A stretch of DNA of 5,640 nt from a bacterium (GCA_027310505.1 DAIDAS010000136.1:1-5640); one strand, 5' to 3'. Positions 1 through 5,075 are shown, counted from the stretch's first letter. A program made the numbers and translations. Notes: generated from the sequence alone by a model not told the origin.

Positions 1-248
1 CGCTGGGTAGTCAGCGTGCGGGTAAAGGCACGCTCCGCAGCACTGCCGCGGGGTCCGATAATCAAGTCGATGTGCGCGACATTCAGCAGGTCGAGGCCGC
101 TGCCATCAGGACGACTATCGATCACCAGAGCCTCGCCCACCAGAACGCGGTCGATGACGGGGCCATCGCGAGAAACGGCGGGAGCGCTGGCTGGCGCTGC
201 ACTACCCTTACCGCCAAACAATCCTAAAATTTTATCCAGAATAGACAT
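1..248 (-). CDS. Formaldehyde-activating enzyme paralogue with N-terminal extension (partial, C-terminus beyond window)
   Basis: This is the first 82 codons of a second Fae. The ATG at 248-246 has an AGGAG ribosome site 8 bases upstream. Residues 31-82 match residues 3-54 of the neighbouring complete Fae at 48 of 52 positions, including the VAHIDLIIGPRG segment with the invariant histidine (H59 here). Fae catalyses condensation of formaldehyde with tetrahydromethanopterin in the cytoplasm. Unlike its neighbour it begins with about 28 extra residues: a short amphipathic helix (MSILDKILGLFGGK) followed by a Gly/Ala/Pro/Ser-rich linker to about residue 29. The DNA of the shared part differs from the first fae at many third positions, so this is not a very recent copy. 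The extension may target or anchor the enzyme; that is inference. Family assignment is secure; a catalytic role for this paralogue is less certain because the remainder is unseen. Confidence 0.9.
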   Translation of the reverse strand, partial: MSILDKILGLFGGKGSAAPASAPAVSRDGPVIDRVLVGEALVIDSRPDGSGLDLLNVAHIDLIIGPRGSAAERAFTRTLTTQ

Positions 249-310
249 CGTCCAAGCTCCTGTTCAACACAACCAACTCACGCAAGTTTTTTACGCCATA
301 CAAAGCGAAA

Positions 311-338
311 CCGCCCCAGGCACTAAAGCAGGGGGCGG
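311..338 (-). terminator. Intrinsic terminator after fae
   Basis: A 7-bp all-G/C stem (311-317 CCGCCCC with 332-338 GGGGCGG) encloses a 14-base loop. It starts 16 bases past the fae stop codon. In the minus-strand transcript it is followed by a broken T-rich stretch (TTTCGCTTTG). It separates fae from the second fae paralogue, although read-through is possible because the T run is interrupted. Confidence 0.65.
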
Positions 339-353
339 CTCACGATCTGGCAA

Positions 354-893
354 TTAGTTCTTTGCTGCGAAAGGATGGGAAGAGGTCTTGTAGTTCTTGA
401 CGACGTCGGCAGCCTTGGGTTCGCGAGCGATAGCATTCTTCAGCGCCTGCTTGGTAGCCTGATAGTTCCACTCTTGAATGCGCTCATCAATATCCGCCTT
501 GTGGTCGATGAATACGCCCACGCAGATGAACACGTCTTCTGCTTCAGCCAGAGGAATGGTGCCATCAGCCACGCAATCCATCACCGCCATAGAAACGCCA
601 CGCTGCGCCGGCCCGAACATCTGAACCGCCTGGCGGCCATTCTTGATGGTGACCTTGTTGAACATCACGGTGGCAGGCTTGGTCATCAGGTTAGGAGCAA
701 CCACGGCCAGAAGGCCATTCACACCCTCTTTTTGATCAGTCAGGGTACGGCAGAACGCTTCTTCGGCAGCACTGCCTCGCGGCCCGATAATGAGATCAAT
801 GTGAGCCACATTCAGCAGGTCCAAACCGCTGCCGTCCGGGCGATTGTCGATTACCAGTGCCTCACCTACCAAAACCCGATCAATAACAGCCAT
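354..893 (-). CDS. fae: Formaldehyde-activating enzyme (5,6,7,8-tetrahydromethanopterin hydro-lyase)
   Basis: The 179-residue product matches Fae over its full length. Fae accelerates condensation of formaldehyde with tetrahydromethanopterin to methylene-H4MPT, the first step of H4MPT-linked formaldehyde oxidation and detoxification. Recognisable blocks are VLVGEALV (residues 7-14), VAHIDLIIGPRG (29-40, with the conserved H31), LLAVVAPNL (about 61-69), MFNKVTIKNGRQAVQMFGPAQ and the C-terminal HPFAAKN. Compared with the Methylobacterium enzyme as I recall it, the loop before the histidine is longer by several residues (RPDGSGLDLLN); both Fae proteins here share this. The ATG at 893-891 has an AGGAG ribosome site 6 bases upstream. 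A preceding extended -10 promoter and a following terminator suggest an independent transcript with a leader of roughly 65 bases. Confidence 0.96.
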   Translation of the reverse strand: MAVIDRVLVGEALVIDNRPDGSGLDLLNVAHIDLIIGPRGSAAEEAFCRTLTDQKEGVNGLLAVVAPNLMTKPATVMFNKVTIKNGRQAVQMFGPAQRGVSMAVMDCVADGTIPLAEAEDVFICVGVFIDHKADIDERIQEWNYQATKQALKNAIAREPKAADVVKNYKTSSHPFAAKN

Positions 894-918
894 ATTATTC
901 TCCTAAAAACTGGGAAAA

Positions 919-947
919 ATCCCGGAGTGGCAGCACCAACCCGGGGT
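919..947 (-). promoter_or_regulatory. Terminator-like hairpin in the fae leader
   Basis: Positions 921-925 (CCCGG) pair with 941-945 (CCGGG), with a further inner 3-bp stem (928-930 with 936-938) around a 5-base loop. In the minus-strand RNA the hairpin is followed at once by ATTTTTCCC, giving an intrinsic-terminator look. It lies downstream of the extended -10 promoter (967-975) and about 20 bases upstream of the fae ribosome site, so it sits inside the predicted 5' leader. It could be an attenuator for fae, or a terminator for transcripts arriving from the globin gene. The sequence does not distinguish these. Confidence 0.5.
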
Positions 948-966
948 CACGTTAAAAATTTTCCGC

Positions 967-975
967 ATTATAGCA
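967..975 (-). promoter_or_regulatory. Extended -10 promoter for fae
   Basis: On the minus strand this reads TGCTATAAT, a perfect -10 hexamer with the TGn extension that compensates for a poor -35. No good -35 hexamer lies at the usual distance; that region is instead occupied by an A/T palindrome (991-1007). Transcription would start near 960, giving a fae leader of about 65 bases. Confidence 0.6.
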
Positions 976-990
976 GTACGGCAAAAAATG

Positions 991-1007
991 TTTTTGATTA
1001 TCAAAAA
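991..1007. promoter_or_regulatory. 17-bp perfect A/T palindrome, candidate operator
   Basis: TTTTTGATTATCAAAAA consists of two exact 8-base arms about a single central base. It lies between the stop of the globin-like gene and the fae -10 element and covers the expected -35 zone. A single-base loop makes an RNA hairpin unlikely, so a dimeric DNA-binding protein site is the more natural reading. A weak terminator for the globin-like gene is the alternative. No particular regulator is recognised. Confidence 0.4.
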
Positions 1008-1013
1008 TATTTT

Positions 1014-1598
1014 CTACTGCCCGGCAACGTTACGCAGGATGCTGCCACGGACATCATTGCAGAAAGCTTCAACCTCGGTGATTACAGTAGGGGGCACATT
1101 CTGGCCGCGCAACGTCGCCATGATACTTTCCACCACCGCATCGAACTGGGCGTGCGATATGCCGATGGTCGACAGATAAGCGTAAGTTGCAGGGACATCG
1201 GCATCCCCGGCACCGCCCAGCGCCACCTTGAGGAAAGCGATCTGTTGCCGAATCTGATTCTCCAGGGTTGCCGCATCCGGGGCATCAAAAAGTTTATTGG
1301 TGAGCGGATTATGCAAGGCCTTGCCATAAAAGAAGCGCACCATCGACGACAGCACGGCTTCGCCGCCAAGCCTGCTCAGCAGGCTGGCATTCCTAACGAA
1401 CGCTTCTGCGTTGACGCCGCTCAAGCGGCTCAGATTGACGCGGCTCGTGTACGGGCTCGGCTTTGAATCGGCACTTGCAGTGCTCAATCGACTCACGTTG
1501 ACACGGCTCGTGTATGGATTTGCCTTGGACCCAGAACTTGCATCACTCAGACGACTCAAGTTTGCCCTTGTTGTATATGAATGAACGCTTCCCATCAT
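1014..1598 (-). CDS. Truncated-haemoglobin-like protein with N-terminal 21-residue repeats, lacking a proximal histidine
   Basis: The product has 194 residues. Residues about 73-190 resemble group I truncated (2/2) haemoglobins: LLSRLGGEAVL at the A/B helices, FFYGKAL with a tyrosine at B10 (Y91), F104 near CD1, QQIAFLKVALGG with glutamine at E11 (Q119), ISHAQFDAVVESI (helix G start) and the NVPPTVITEV stretch. The proximal F8 histidine is absent: the expected segment reads VPATYAYLS (135-143), where a Tyr (Y139 in my alignment) takes its place. The only histidines in the globin part are H96 and H149. Haem binding is therefore doubtful. Residues 8-60 are tandem 21-residue repeats rich in Ser, Arg and Leu. 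A GGAGG site lies 3 bases before the first ATG and 6 bases before the second (1595-1593), so the true start may be the second codon. Function is unknown; the position beside fae suggests a link to C1 metabolism, by inference only. Confidence 0.75.
   Translation of the reverse strand: MMGSVHSYTTRANLSRLSDASSGSKANPYTSRVNVSRLSTASADSKPSPYTSRVNLSRLSGVNAEAFVRNASLLSRLGGEAVLSSMVRFFYGKALHNPLTNKLFDAPDAATLENQIRQQIAFLKVALGGAGDADVPATYAYLSTIGISHAQFDAVVESIMATLRGQNVPPTVITEVEAFCNDVRGSILRNVAGQ
1419..1577 (-). repeat. Tandem 63-bp (21-residue) coding repeat, about 2.5 units
   Basis: Units start at residues 8, 29 and 50 of the globin-like protein, exactly 21 residues apart. Each opens with Y-T-(S/T)-R-(V/A)-N-(L/V)-S-R-L-S and continues with a Ser/Ala/Lys-rich spacer ending in Pro. 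The third unit keeps only the first 11 residues before running into the globin region. The DNA is also visibly repeated, for example GGCTCGTGTACGG near 1442 and GGCTCGTGTATGG near 1505 on the plus strand. Confidence 0.85.
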
Positions 1599-1893
1599 TA
1601 ACCTCCAATCAAAATCGATTATCCAAAAATTTCAGTTTAAACCTCCATTACAAAATTTGCATCATGCAAGCGAGAGGTAACATCCACCAAGATTACAAAT
1701 GAAATTACTGACATCCAGACATTGCCAAAACCATGCGCTGCATTACCCAGCCATCAGGATCTCAGACAATAAACACCTTGTTATTACTGACAATATACAC
1801 GAATGCGAAGATCGCGGAGATTAGATTTTGCGGGGATATTTGAGGGAGCACATTAGACTGGGTTACCGATCTGCCCGACCGGAAGAAGATATA
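1599..1893. other. Intergenic region upstream of the globin-like gene
   Basis: This stretch of about 295 bases is more A/T-rich than the genes and carries no convincing coding frame. It must hold the promoter of the globin-like gene, because a terminator closes hpi upstream, but no clear -35/-10 pair stands out. It contains an exact 13-bp palindrome TTGCATCATGCAA (1657-1669), a 10-base direct repeat ATTACTGACA (1704-1713 and 1783-1792), and a second GGAGG on the minus strand near 1643 with no start codon at a usual distance. Confidence 0.5.
1657..1669. promoter_or_regulatory. 13-bp palindrome upstream of the globin-like gene
   Basis: TTGCATCATGCAA has perfect 6-base arms around one central base. 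It lies about 60 bases upstream of the start codon of the globin-like gene, a plausible place for a regulator site. There is no other support. Confidence 0.3.
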
Positions 1894-1920
1894 GGAACGA
1901 GCGGATAGCCCGCTCGTTCC
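1894..1920 (-). terminator. Intrinsic terminator after hpi
   Basis: A perfect 11-bp stem (1894-1904 GGAACGAGCGG with 1910-1920 CCGCTCGTTCC) has a 5-base loop. It starts 8 bases past the hpi stop codon. In the minus-strand transcript it is followed by TATATCTTCTTCC, a T-rich but interrupted tail. It probably ends the hps-hps-hpi transcript. Confidence 0.8.
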
Positions 1921-1928
1921 GACGAAGC

Positions 1929-2468
1929 TTACTCGAGATTTGCGTGGAGTGCGCGCATACCTTCTTCTGTAAGGCCCTTCTCGTGCACGATGTAAGACAC
2001 GATAGCCTCAAGGAATACCAGGGTCGACAGTTCGAAAACCGTACCCATCGGCATGCCCTTGACAATACCGAAGCTGTTTTCGTTGCCGCTGCCAATCTGG
2101 CAAACCAGATCAGCCATGTCGGCCATCGGGGACTGGCCCTTCATGGAAACGACAGCGATTTTCGCACCCATGGACTTGGCCTTCTTGACCAACGGCAGCA
2201 GGGTTTCAGTACCACCGGAACCGGAGATCACGATAAACAGGTCACCCGCCTGGATGCTGGGGGTAACGATTTCACCGACCATGTAAACCTTGTATCCGCT
2301 GTGCATCAGACGCATGGCGAAGAAGCGGGAAACCAGACCGGAACGACCTGCGCCGGTGATAAAAATACGATTGGCGCCATCAACCGCATTAACAATCTGT
2401 TGAACCAGCGCATCGTCAGTAGCCTGCAGAACGCTGTTGATCTTATTGAGGATAAGTTCCTGATGCAT
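1929..2468 (-). CDS. hpi: 6-phospho-3-hexuloisomerase
   Basis: The 179-residue protein is a single SIS (sugar isomerase) domain, the normal size for this family. It converts D-arabino-3-hexulose 6-phosphate, made by Hps, to fructose 6-phosphate in the cytoplasm, the second reaction of the RuMP cycle. Supporting motifs are IFITGAGRSG (35-44), VGEIVTPSI (64-72), VISGSGGTET (80-89, phosphosugar-binding), and the C-terminal MPMGTVFELSTLVFLEAIV (139-157) containing the conserved glutamates. The ATG at 2468-2466 has an AAGGGG site 8 bases upstream. It is the last gene of the hps-hps-hpi set, separated from the nearer hps by 136 bases containing a hairpin, so it may be expressed at a lower level than the synthases. 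The symbol phi/hxlB/rmpB is used for the same gene in other groups. Confidence 0.96.
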   Translation of the reverse strand: MHQELILNKINSVLQATDDALVQQIVNAVDGANRIFITGAGRSGLVSRFFAMRLMHSGYKVYMVGEIVTPSIQAGDLFIVISGSGGTETLLPLVKKAKSMGAKIAVVSMKGQSPMADMADLVCQIGSGNENSFGIVKGMPMGTVFELSTLVFLEAIVSYIVHEKGLTEEGMRALHANLE

Positions 2469-2501
2469 GATATTTACCCCTTGTAAATTCTTGATTTATA
2501 G

Positions 2502-2517
2502 TCCCGCCAGAGCGGGG
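2502..2517 (-). other. Small GC hairpin upstream of hpi
   Basis: CCCGC (2503-2507) pairs with GCGGG (2512-2516) around a 4-base loop. It lies about 35 bases before the hpi start codon. On the minus strand it is followed by TATAAA (2500-2495), which could be a weak -10 element, but no fitting -35 was found. It may stabilise the 5' end of a processed hpi message; this is only a suggestion. Confidence 0.35.
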
Positions 2518-2536
2518 AATCGACCGTACAAATAAG

Positions 2537-2580
2537 AAATCCACCAAATCGGATCAGTGCTGAACCGAGATGGTGGATTT
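2537..2580 (-). terminator. Long hairpin between hps and hpi (partial terminator or processing site)
   Basis: A 10-bp outer stem (2537-2546 AAATCCACCA with 2571-2580 TGGTGGATTT) encloses a 4-bp inner stem (2549-2552 TCGG with 2565-2568 CCGA). It begins 24 bases past the hps stop. In the minus-strand transcript it runs into TTTCTTATTTG, a loose T-rich tail. It could terminate some transcripts after hps, leaving less hpi message, or protect the 3' end of hps mRNA after cleavage. Confidence 0.65.
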
Positions 2581-2604
2581 TGACTTGCGTCTAAGCGTTA
2601 AAGC

Positions 2605-3234
2605 TTAGTGTGCCAGAGCGGTGATCTCAGCAGCAGAAGCAGCAGGATCAGCAGCACCGTAAATCGCAGCGCCAGCCACGATGATGCCAGCGCCAGCGTC
2701 CTTCACTTGCTTGACGGTTGCAGCCTTCACGCCACCAGCGACGGAGATGGTCACGCCCAGGCCCAGGGATTGAACCAGGCTCAGGTCAGCGAACGGGGTT
2801 TGGCCAGCAGCTTGCTGATCCAGACCGGTGTGCACGCCGATGATGTGTGCGCCGATAGCAGCCACTTCCTTGGTGCGAGCAGCCTTGTCAGCAACGTTGA
2901 TCAGGTCAACTTGAGCTTGCTTGCCATGAGCGTTAGCAGCCTTGATAACACCCTTGATGGTGCCCAGGTCAGCGGTACCCAGAACGGTGCAGATGTCTGC
3001 GCCAGCAGCGTAGAACGGAGTAGCTTCGTATTCGCCTGCGTCCATGGTCTTCAGGTCAACCAGGATCTTGTTGTTCGGGAACTTGGCGCGCAGGGTTTGC
3101 AGCAGCTTGATGCCGTTGTGCTTGATGCAAGGGGTGCCGATTTCCAGGATGTCAACGTGCGGAGCAACCTTTTCTGCCAGCGCAACGGTTGCGTCGAAAT
3201 CCAGTGAATCCAGAGCCATTTGAGTTAATGCCAT
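2605..3234 (-). CDS. hps: 3-hexulose-6-phosphate synthase (copy B, promoter-distal)
   Basis: The 209-residue TIM-barrel protein belongs to the orotidine-5'-phosphate decarboxylase suprafamily. It condenses formaldehyde with ribulose 5-phosphate to hexulose 6-phosphate, the carbon-fixing step of the RuMP cycle. Visible features are ALDSLD (7-12, D9), EIGTPCIK (31-38), the Mg-binding/catalytic VDLKTMDAG block (D60, K62, D65), QVDLINV (108-114), IGVHTGLDQQ (H135) and the phosphate-binding SVAGG (164-168) and VAGAAI (186-191). The ATG at 3234-3232 has GGAGG 7 bases upstream. It follows the other hps by 55 bases with no hairpin between, so the two are very likely co-transcribed. By ungapped hand count it is about 63 percent identical to that copy (127 of 203 positions), so the pair is an old duplication with the active-site residues intact in both. 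Confidence 0.96.
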   Translation of the reverse strand: MALTQMALDSLDFDATVALAEKVAPHVDILEIGTPCIKHNGIKLLQTLRAKFPNNKILVDLKTMDAGEYEATPFYAAGADICTVLGTADLGTIKGVIKAANAHGKQAQVDLINVADKAARTKEVAAIGAHIIGVHTGLDQQAAGQTPFADLSLVQSLGLGVTISVAGGVKAATVKQVKDAGAGIIVAGAAIYGAADPAASAAEITALAH

Positions 3235-3289
3235 GATGCTTCCTCCGATTGATTAAAGAACTACTGATTGGGTTAAAAAAGTTTGAAGC

Positions 3290-3931
3290 TTATGCAGAAG
3301 CAACGAGCTCGCGAATTTCACGAGCCGATGTTTCAGGTGCATTGGAGCCGGTAATTGCACCACCCACAACGACGATGCTCGGGCCAGCCTGAACAACTTG
3401 TTGTACGGTGGATTGCTTGATGCCGCCGGCAACGGAAATCTTGACCGGCAGACCTTGTGCAACCAGCGCGGCCAGATCGGCAAACGGGGTTTGTCCAGCC
3501 AGTTGCTGGTCGATCCCAGTATGGATGCCGATAATGTGCGCGCCCAGCTTGGCGGCTTCAGCAGCCACCTTGGCCTTGTCGCGCACATTGATGAGGTCGA
3601 CCTGTGCTTGTTTGCCGTAGGCGTTTGCCACATCGACCACGCGCTTGATCGTGCCCATGTCGGCAGTACCGAGGACGGTGGTGATATCAGCGCCAGCCTT
3701 GAAGAATGGCTCAGCCTCATAGTAGCCGGCGTCCATGGTCTTCAGGTCAACAAACAGGAGCTTATCAGGGTGGGCTGCCTTCATGGCCTTCACCAGCGCC
3801 AGACCATTCACCTTGAGGCAGGGAGTACCGATTTCGATAATGTCCACATAAGGGGCTGCTTGTCGAGCCAGCGCAAGGGTCTGATCGTAATCCAGGGAAT
3901 CCAGTGCTACTTGAATCAAAGGCTTTGCCAC
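3290..3931 (-). CDS. hps: 3-hexulose-6-phosphate synthase (copy A, promoter-proximal)
   Basis: The 213-residue protein has the same fold and reaction as the adjacent Hps: aldol condensation of formaldehyde with ribulose 5-phosphate. Active-site equivalents are present: D11 in ALDSLD, E33 in EIGTPC, D62/K64/D67 in VDLKTMDAG, D112 in QVDLINV, H137 in GIHTGIDQQ, the phosphate loop SVAGG and VVVGGAI near the C-terminus. Translation most likely begins at a GTG (3931-3929): GGAGGAG lies 6 bases upstream, and the start aligns with that of the second copy. It is the first gene after a promoter overlapping the transaldolase terminator. Differences from the other copy cluster in surface helices (for example residues 43-58 and the last 15), so kinetic or expression specialisation is possible but not shown. 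Confidence 0.96.
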   Translation of the reverse strand: MAKPLIQVALDSLDYDQTLALARQAAPYVDIIEIGTPCLKVNGLALVKAMKAAHPDKLLFVDLKTMDAGYYEAEPFFKAGADITTVLGTADMGTIKRVVDVANAYGKQAQVDLINVRDKAKVAAEAAKLGAHIIGIHTGIDQQLAGQTPFADLAALVAQGLPVKISVAGGIKQSTVQQVVQAGPSIVVVGGAITGSNAPETSAREIRELVASA

Positions 3932-3973
3932 AATGATCTCCTCCGCTTGTTTACAGGTCGCGTCAATTTTTTA

Positions 3974-4011
3974 TAAAAAAATCCCCTGACATTCTATAGC
4001 GGAATGTCAGG
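3974..4011 (-). terminator. Strong intrinsic terminator after transaldolase
   Basis: A 10-bp stem (3985-3994 CCTGACATTC with 4002-4011 GAATGTCAGG) and a 7-base loop are followed in the minus-strand transcript by GGA and a run of seven T. This is a textbook Rho-independent terminator and is placed to end the transaldolase message. Its DNA also contains the putative promoter of the downstream hps genes. Confidence 0.85.
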
Positions 4012-4018
4012 ATGTCAA
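3991..4018 (-). promoter_or_regulatory. Putative sigma-70 promoter for hps, overlapping the tal terminator
   Basis: On the minus strand a perfect -35 TTGACA (4018-4013) and a 5/6 -10 TAGAAT (3996-3991) are 16 bases apart. Transcription would start near 3984, about 53 bases before the hps GTG. A transcript starting there lacks the 5' arm of the terminator hairpin and so would not be terminated by it, whereas transcripts from transaldolase would be. The match to consensus is far better than anything else upstream of hps. Confidence 0.65.
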
Positions 4019-4019
4019 C

Positions 4020-4047
4020 GCCACCCGACTTTTCAAAACCGGGTGGC
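4020..4047 (-). terminator. First of two hairpins after transaldolase
   Basis: An 8-bp stem (4020-4027 GCCACCCG with 4040-4047 CGGGTGGC) has a 12-base loop in which TTTT and AAAA could pair further. It lies 22 bases past the transaldolase stop and immediately before the main terminator. It lacks its own T run, so it probably acts as an RNA 3'-end protector or an accessory to the following terminator. Confidence 0.55.
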
Positions 4048-4069
4048 CGGTTAAAACCAGCTAGCTAGC

Positions 4070-5020
4070 TTAGAGCTTTTCCGACAGCATTTTTTCCAGC
4101 TTGTCCTGATCCACAACGAAGCCGCGGATACCTTCAGCCAGCTTTTCGGTGGCCATTGCATCAGCGTTGTGCTCCAGACGGAACTGGGCTTCGGTCAGGC
4201 GTGCCGGACGCTGCTTGGTAGCACCGTTGTCGACCAGATGACGGGTCAGGTGGCCTTCTACAGACGCCAGCTCTTCCAGCAGGGTCGGGGCAATGGTCAG
4301 GCGGTCGCAACCGGCCAAGGCCATGATTTCACCAACGTTACGGAAGGAAGCGCCCATGACCACGGTCTTGTAGCCGTGATCCTTGTAGTACTTGTAGATG
4401 CCGCGCACAGAAACCACGCCCGGATCTTCGTCAGCGCCGAAATCGCGCTGTTCCTTGGCCTTGTACCAGTCGAGGATACGGCCAACGAACGGGGAGATCA
4501 GGAACACACCGGCTTCGGCGCAGGCACGGGCTTGTGCGAAGCTGAACAGCAGGGTCAGGTTGCAGTTGATGCCTTCCTTTTCGAGGATTTCACCAGCCTG
4601 GATACCTTCCCATGTGGAGGCCAGCTTGATCAGCACGCGGTCGTTGGACACGCCCGCGTCGTTGTACAGCTTCATCAGCTTGCGGGCCTTGGCCAGCATG
4701 GCATCCTTGTCGAAAGACAGGCGTGCATCCACTTCGGTGGAGATCTTGCCCGGAACGACCTTCAGGATTTCCAGACCGATACTGACCGCCAGCTTGTCGG
4801 CTGCGTCTTCGATCTGTTGTGCCTTGTCGCTGCTCTTGGACTTGGCATAGGCGATCGCTTCTTCGATCAGCGGAGCGTACTCCGGCAGAGCGCTGGCCTT
4901 GAGCACCAGGGAAGGATTGGTGGTCGCAGCTTGCGGCTTGACCTGACGGATAGCCCCAACGTCACCCGTATCCGCGACGATGGTGGTCACGGTCTTCAAT
5001 TGTTCCAGCAAACTAGCCAT
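4070..5020 (-). CDS. tal: Transaldolase (TalB type)
   Basis: The 316-residue protein has almost exactly the length and numbering of E. coli TalB (317). It transfers a dihydroxyacetone unit between fructose 6-phosphate/sedoheptulose 7-phosphate and erythrose 4-phosphate/glyceraldehyde 3-phosphate, here serving regeneration of ribulose 5-phosphate for formaldehyde fixation. The Schiff-base lysine is K132 in VLIKLASTWEGI. D17, N35 (ATTNPS), E96, T156, S176 and R181 (SPFVGRILDWY) all fall on the known active-site positions. The frame is open upstream to 5107, but the start is the ATG at 5020-5018, with GAGGAGG 6 bases upstream and an N-terminus matching the family (MASLLEQLKTVTT). The extra upstream residues would have no family counterpart and would overlap the preceding gene. 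It follows the CitG-like gene by 73 bases and ends in two hairpins. Confidence 0.97.
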   Translation of the reverse strand: MASLLEQLKTVTTIVADTGDVGAIRQVKPQAATTNPSLVLKASALPEYAPLIEEAIAYAKSKSSDKAQQIEDAADKLAVSIGLEILKVVPGKISTEVDARLSFDKDAMLAKARKLMKLYNDAGVSNDRVLIKLASTWEGIQAGEILEKEGINCNLTLLFSFAQARACAEAGVFLISPFVGRILDWYKAKEQRDFGADEDPGVVSVRGIYKYYKDHGYKTVVMGASFRNVGEIMALAGCDRLTIAPTLLEELASVEGHLTRHLVDNGATKQRPARLTEAQFRLEHNADAMATEKLAEGIRGFVVDQDKLEKMLSEKL

Positions 5021-5050
5021 ATTTTTCCTCCTCGGATTTATCTGACAAAC

Positions 5051-5075
5051 AAATTTGAAATCGCATTTTGAATTT
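5051..5075. promoter_or_regulatory. 25-bp imperfect A/T-rich palindrome upstream of transaldolase
   Basis: Arms AAATT (5051-5055) and AATTT (5071-5075), then AAAT (5058-5061) and ATTT (5065-5068), are symmetric about position 5063, interrupted only by two non-pairing TG positions on each side. It sits in the 73-base gap between the CitG-like gene and transaldolase, about 30 bases before the start codon. It may be an operator or simply an A/T-rich promoter region. No clear -35/-10 pair was found here. Confidence 0.35.

Noticed and set aside
16..357. Plus-strand open frame at the left edge
   Set aside because: It is antisense to the second fae paralogue, whose minus-strand translation matches Fae almost residue for residue, and it crosses the terminator after fae.
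375..1466. Long plus-strand open frame of 363 codons
   Set aside because: It runs antisense through fae and most of the globin-like gene, spans their intergenic promoter region, and matches no recognisable family. The minus-strand frames have clear homology.
3253..3720. 155-codon minus-strand frame overlapping the first hps
   Set aside because: It is an out-of-frame reading of the hps coding sequence, with no homology and low-complexity content.
4169..5071. Plus-strand open frame of 300 codons opposite transaldolase
   Set aside because: It is a shadow of the highly conserved transaldolase gene, with no family features or ribosome site of note.
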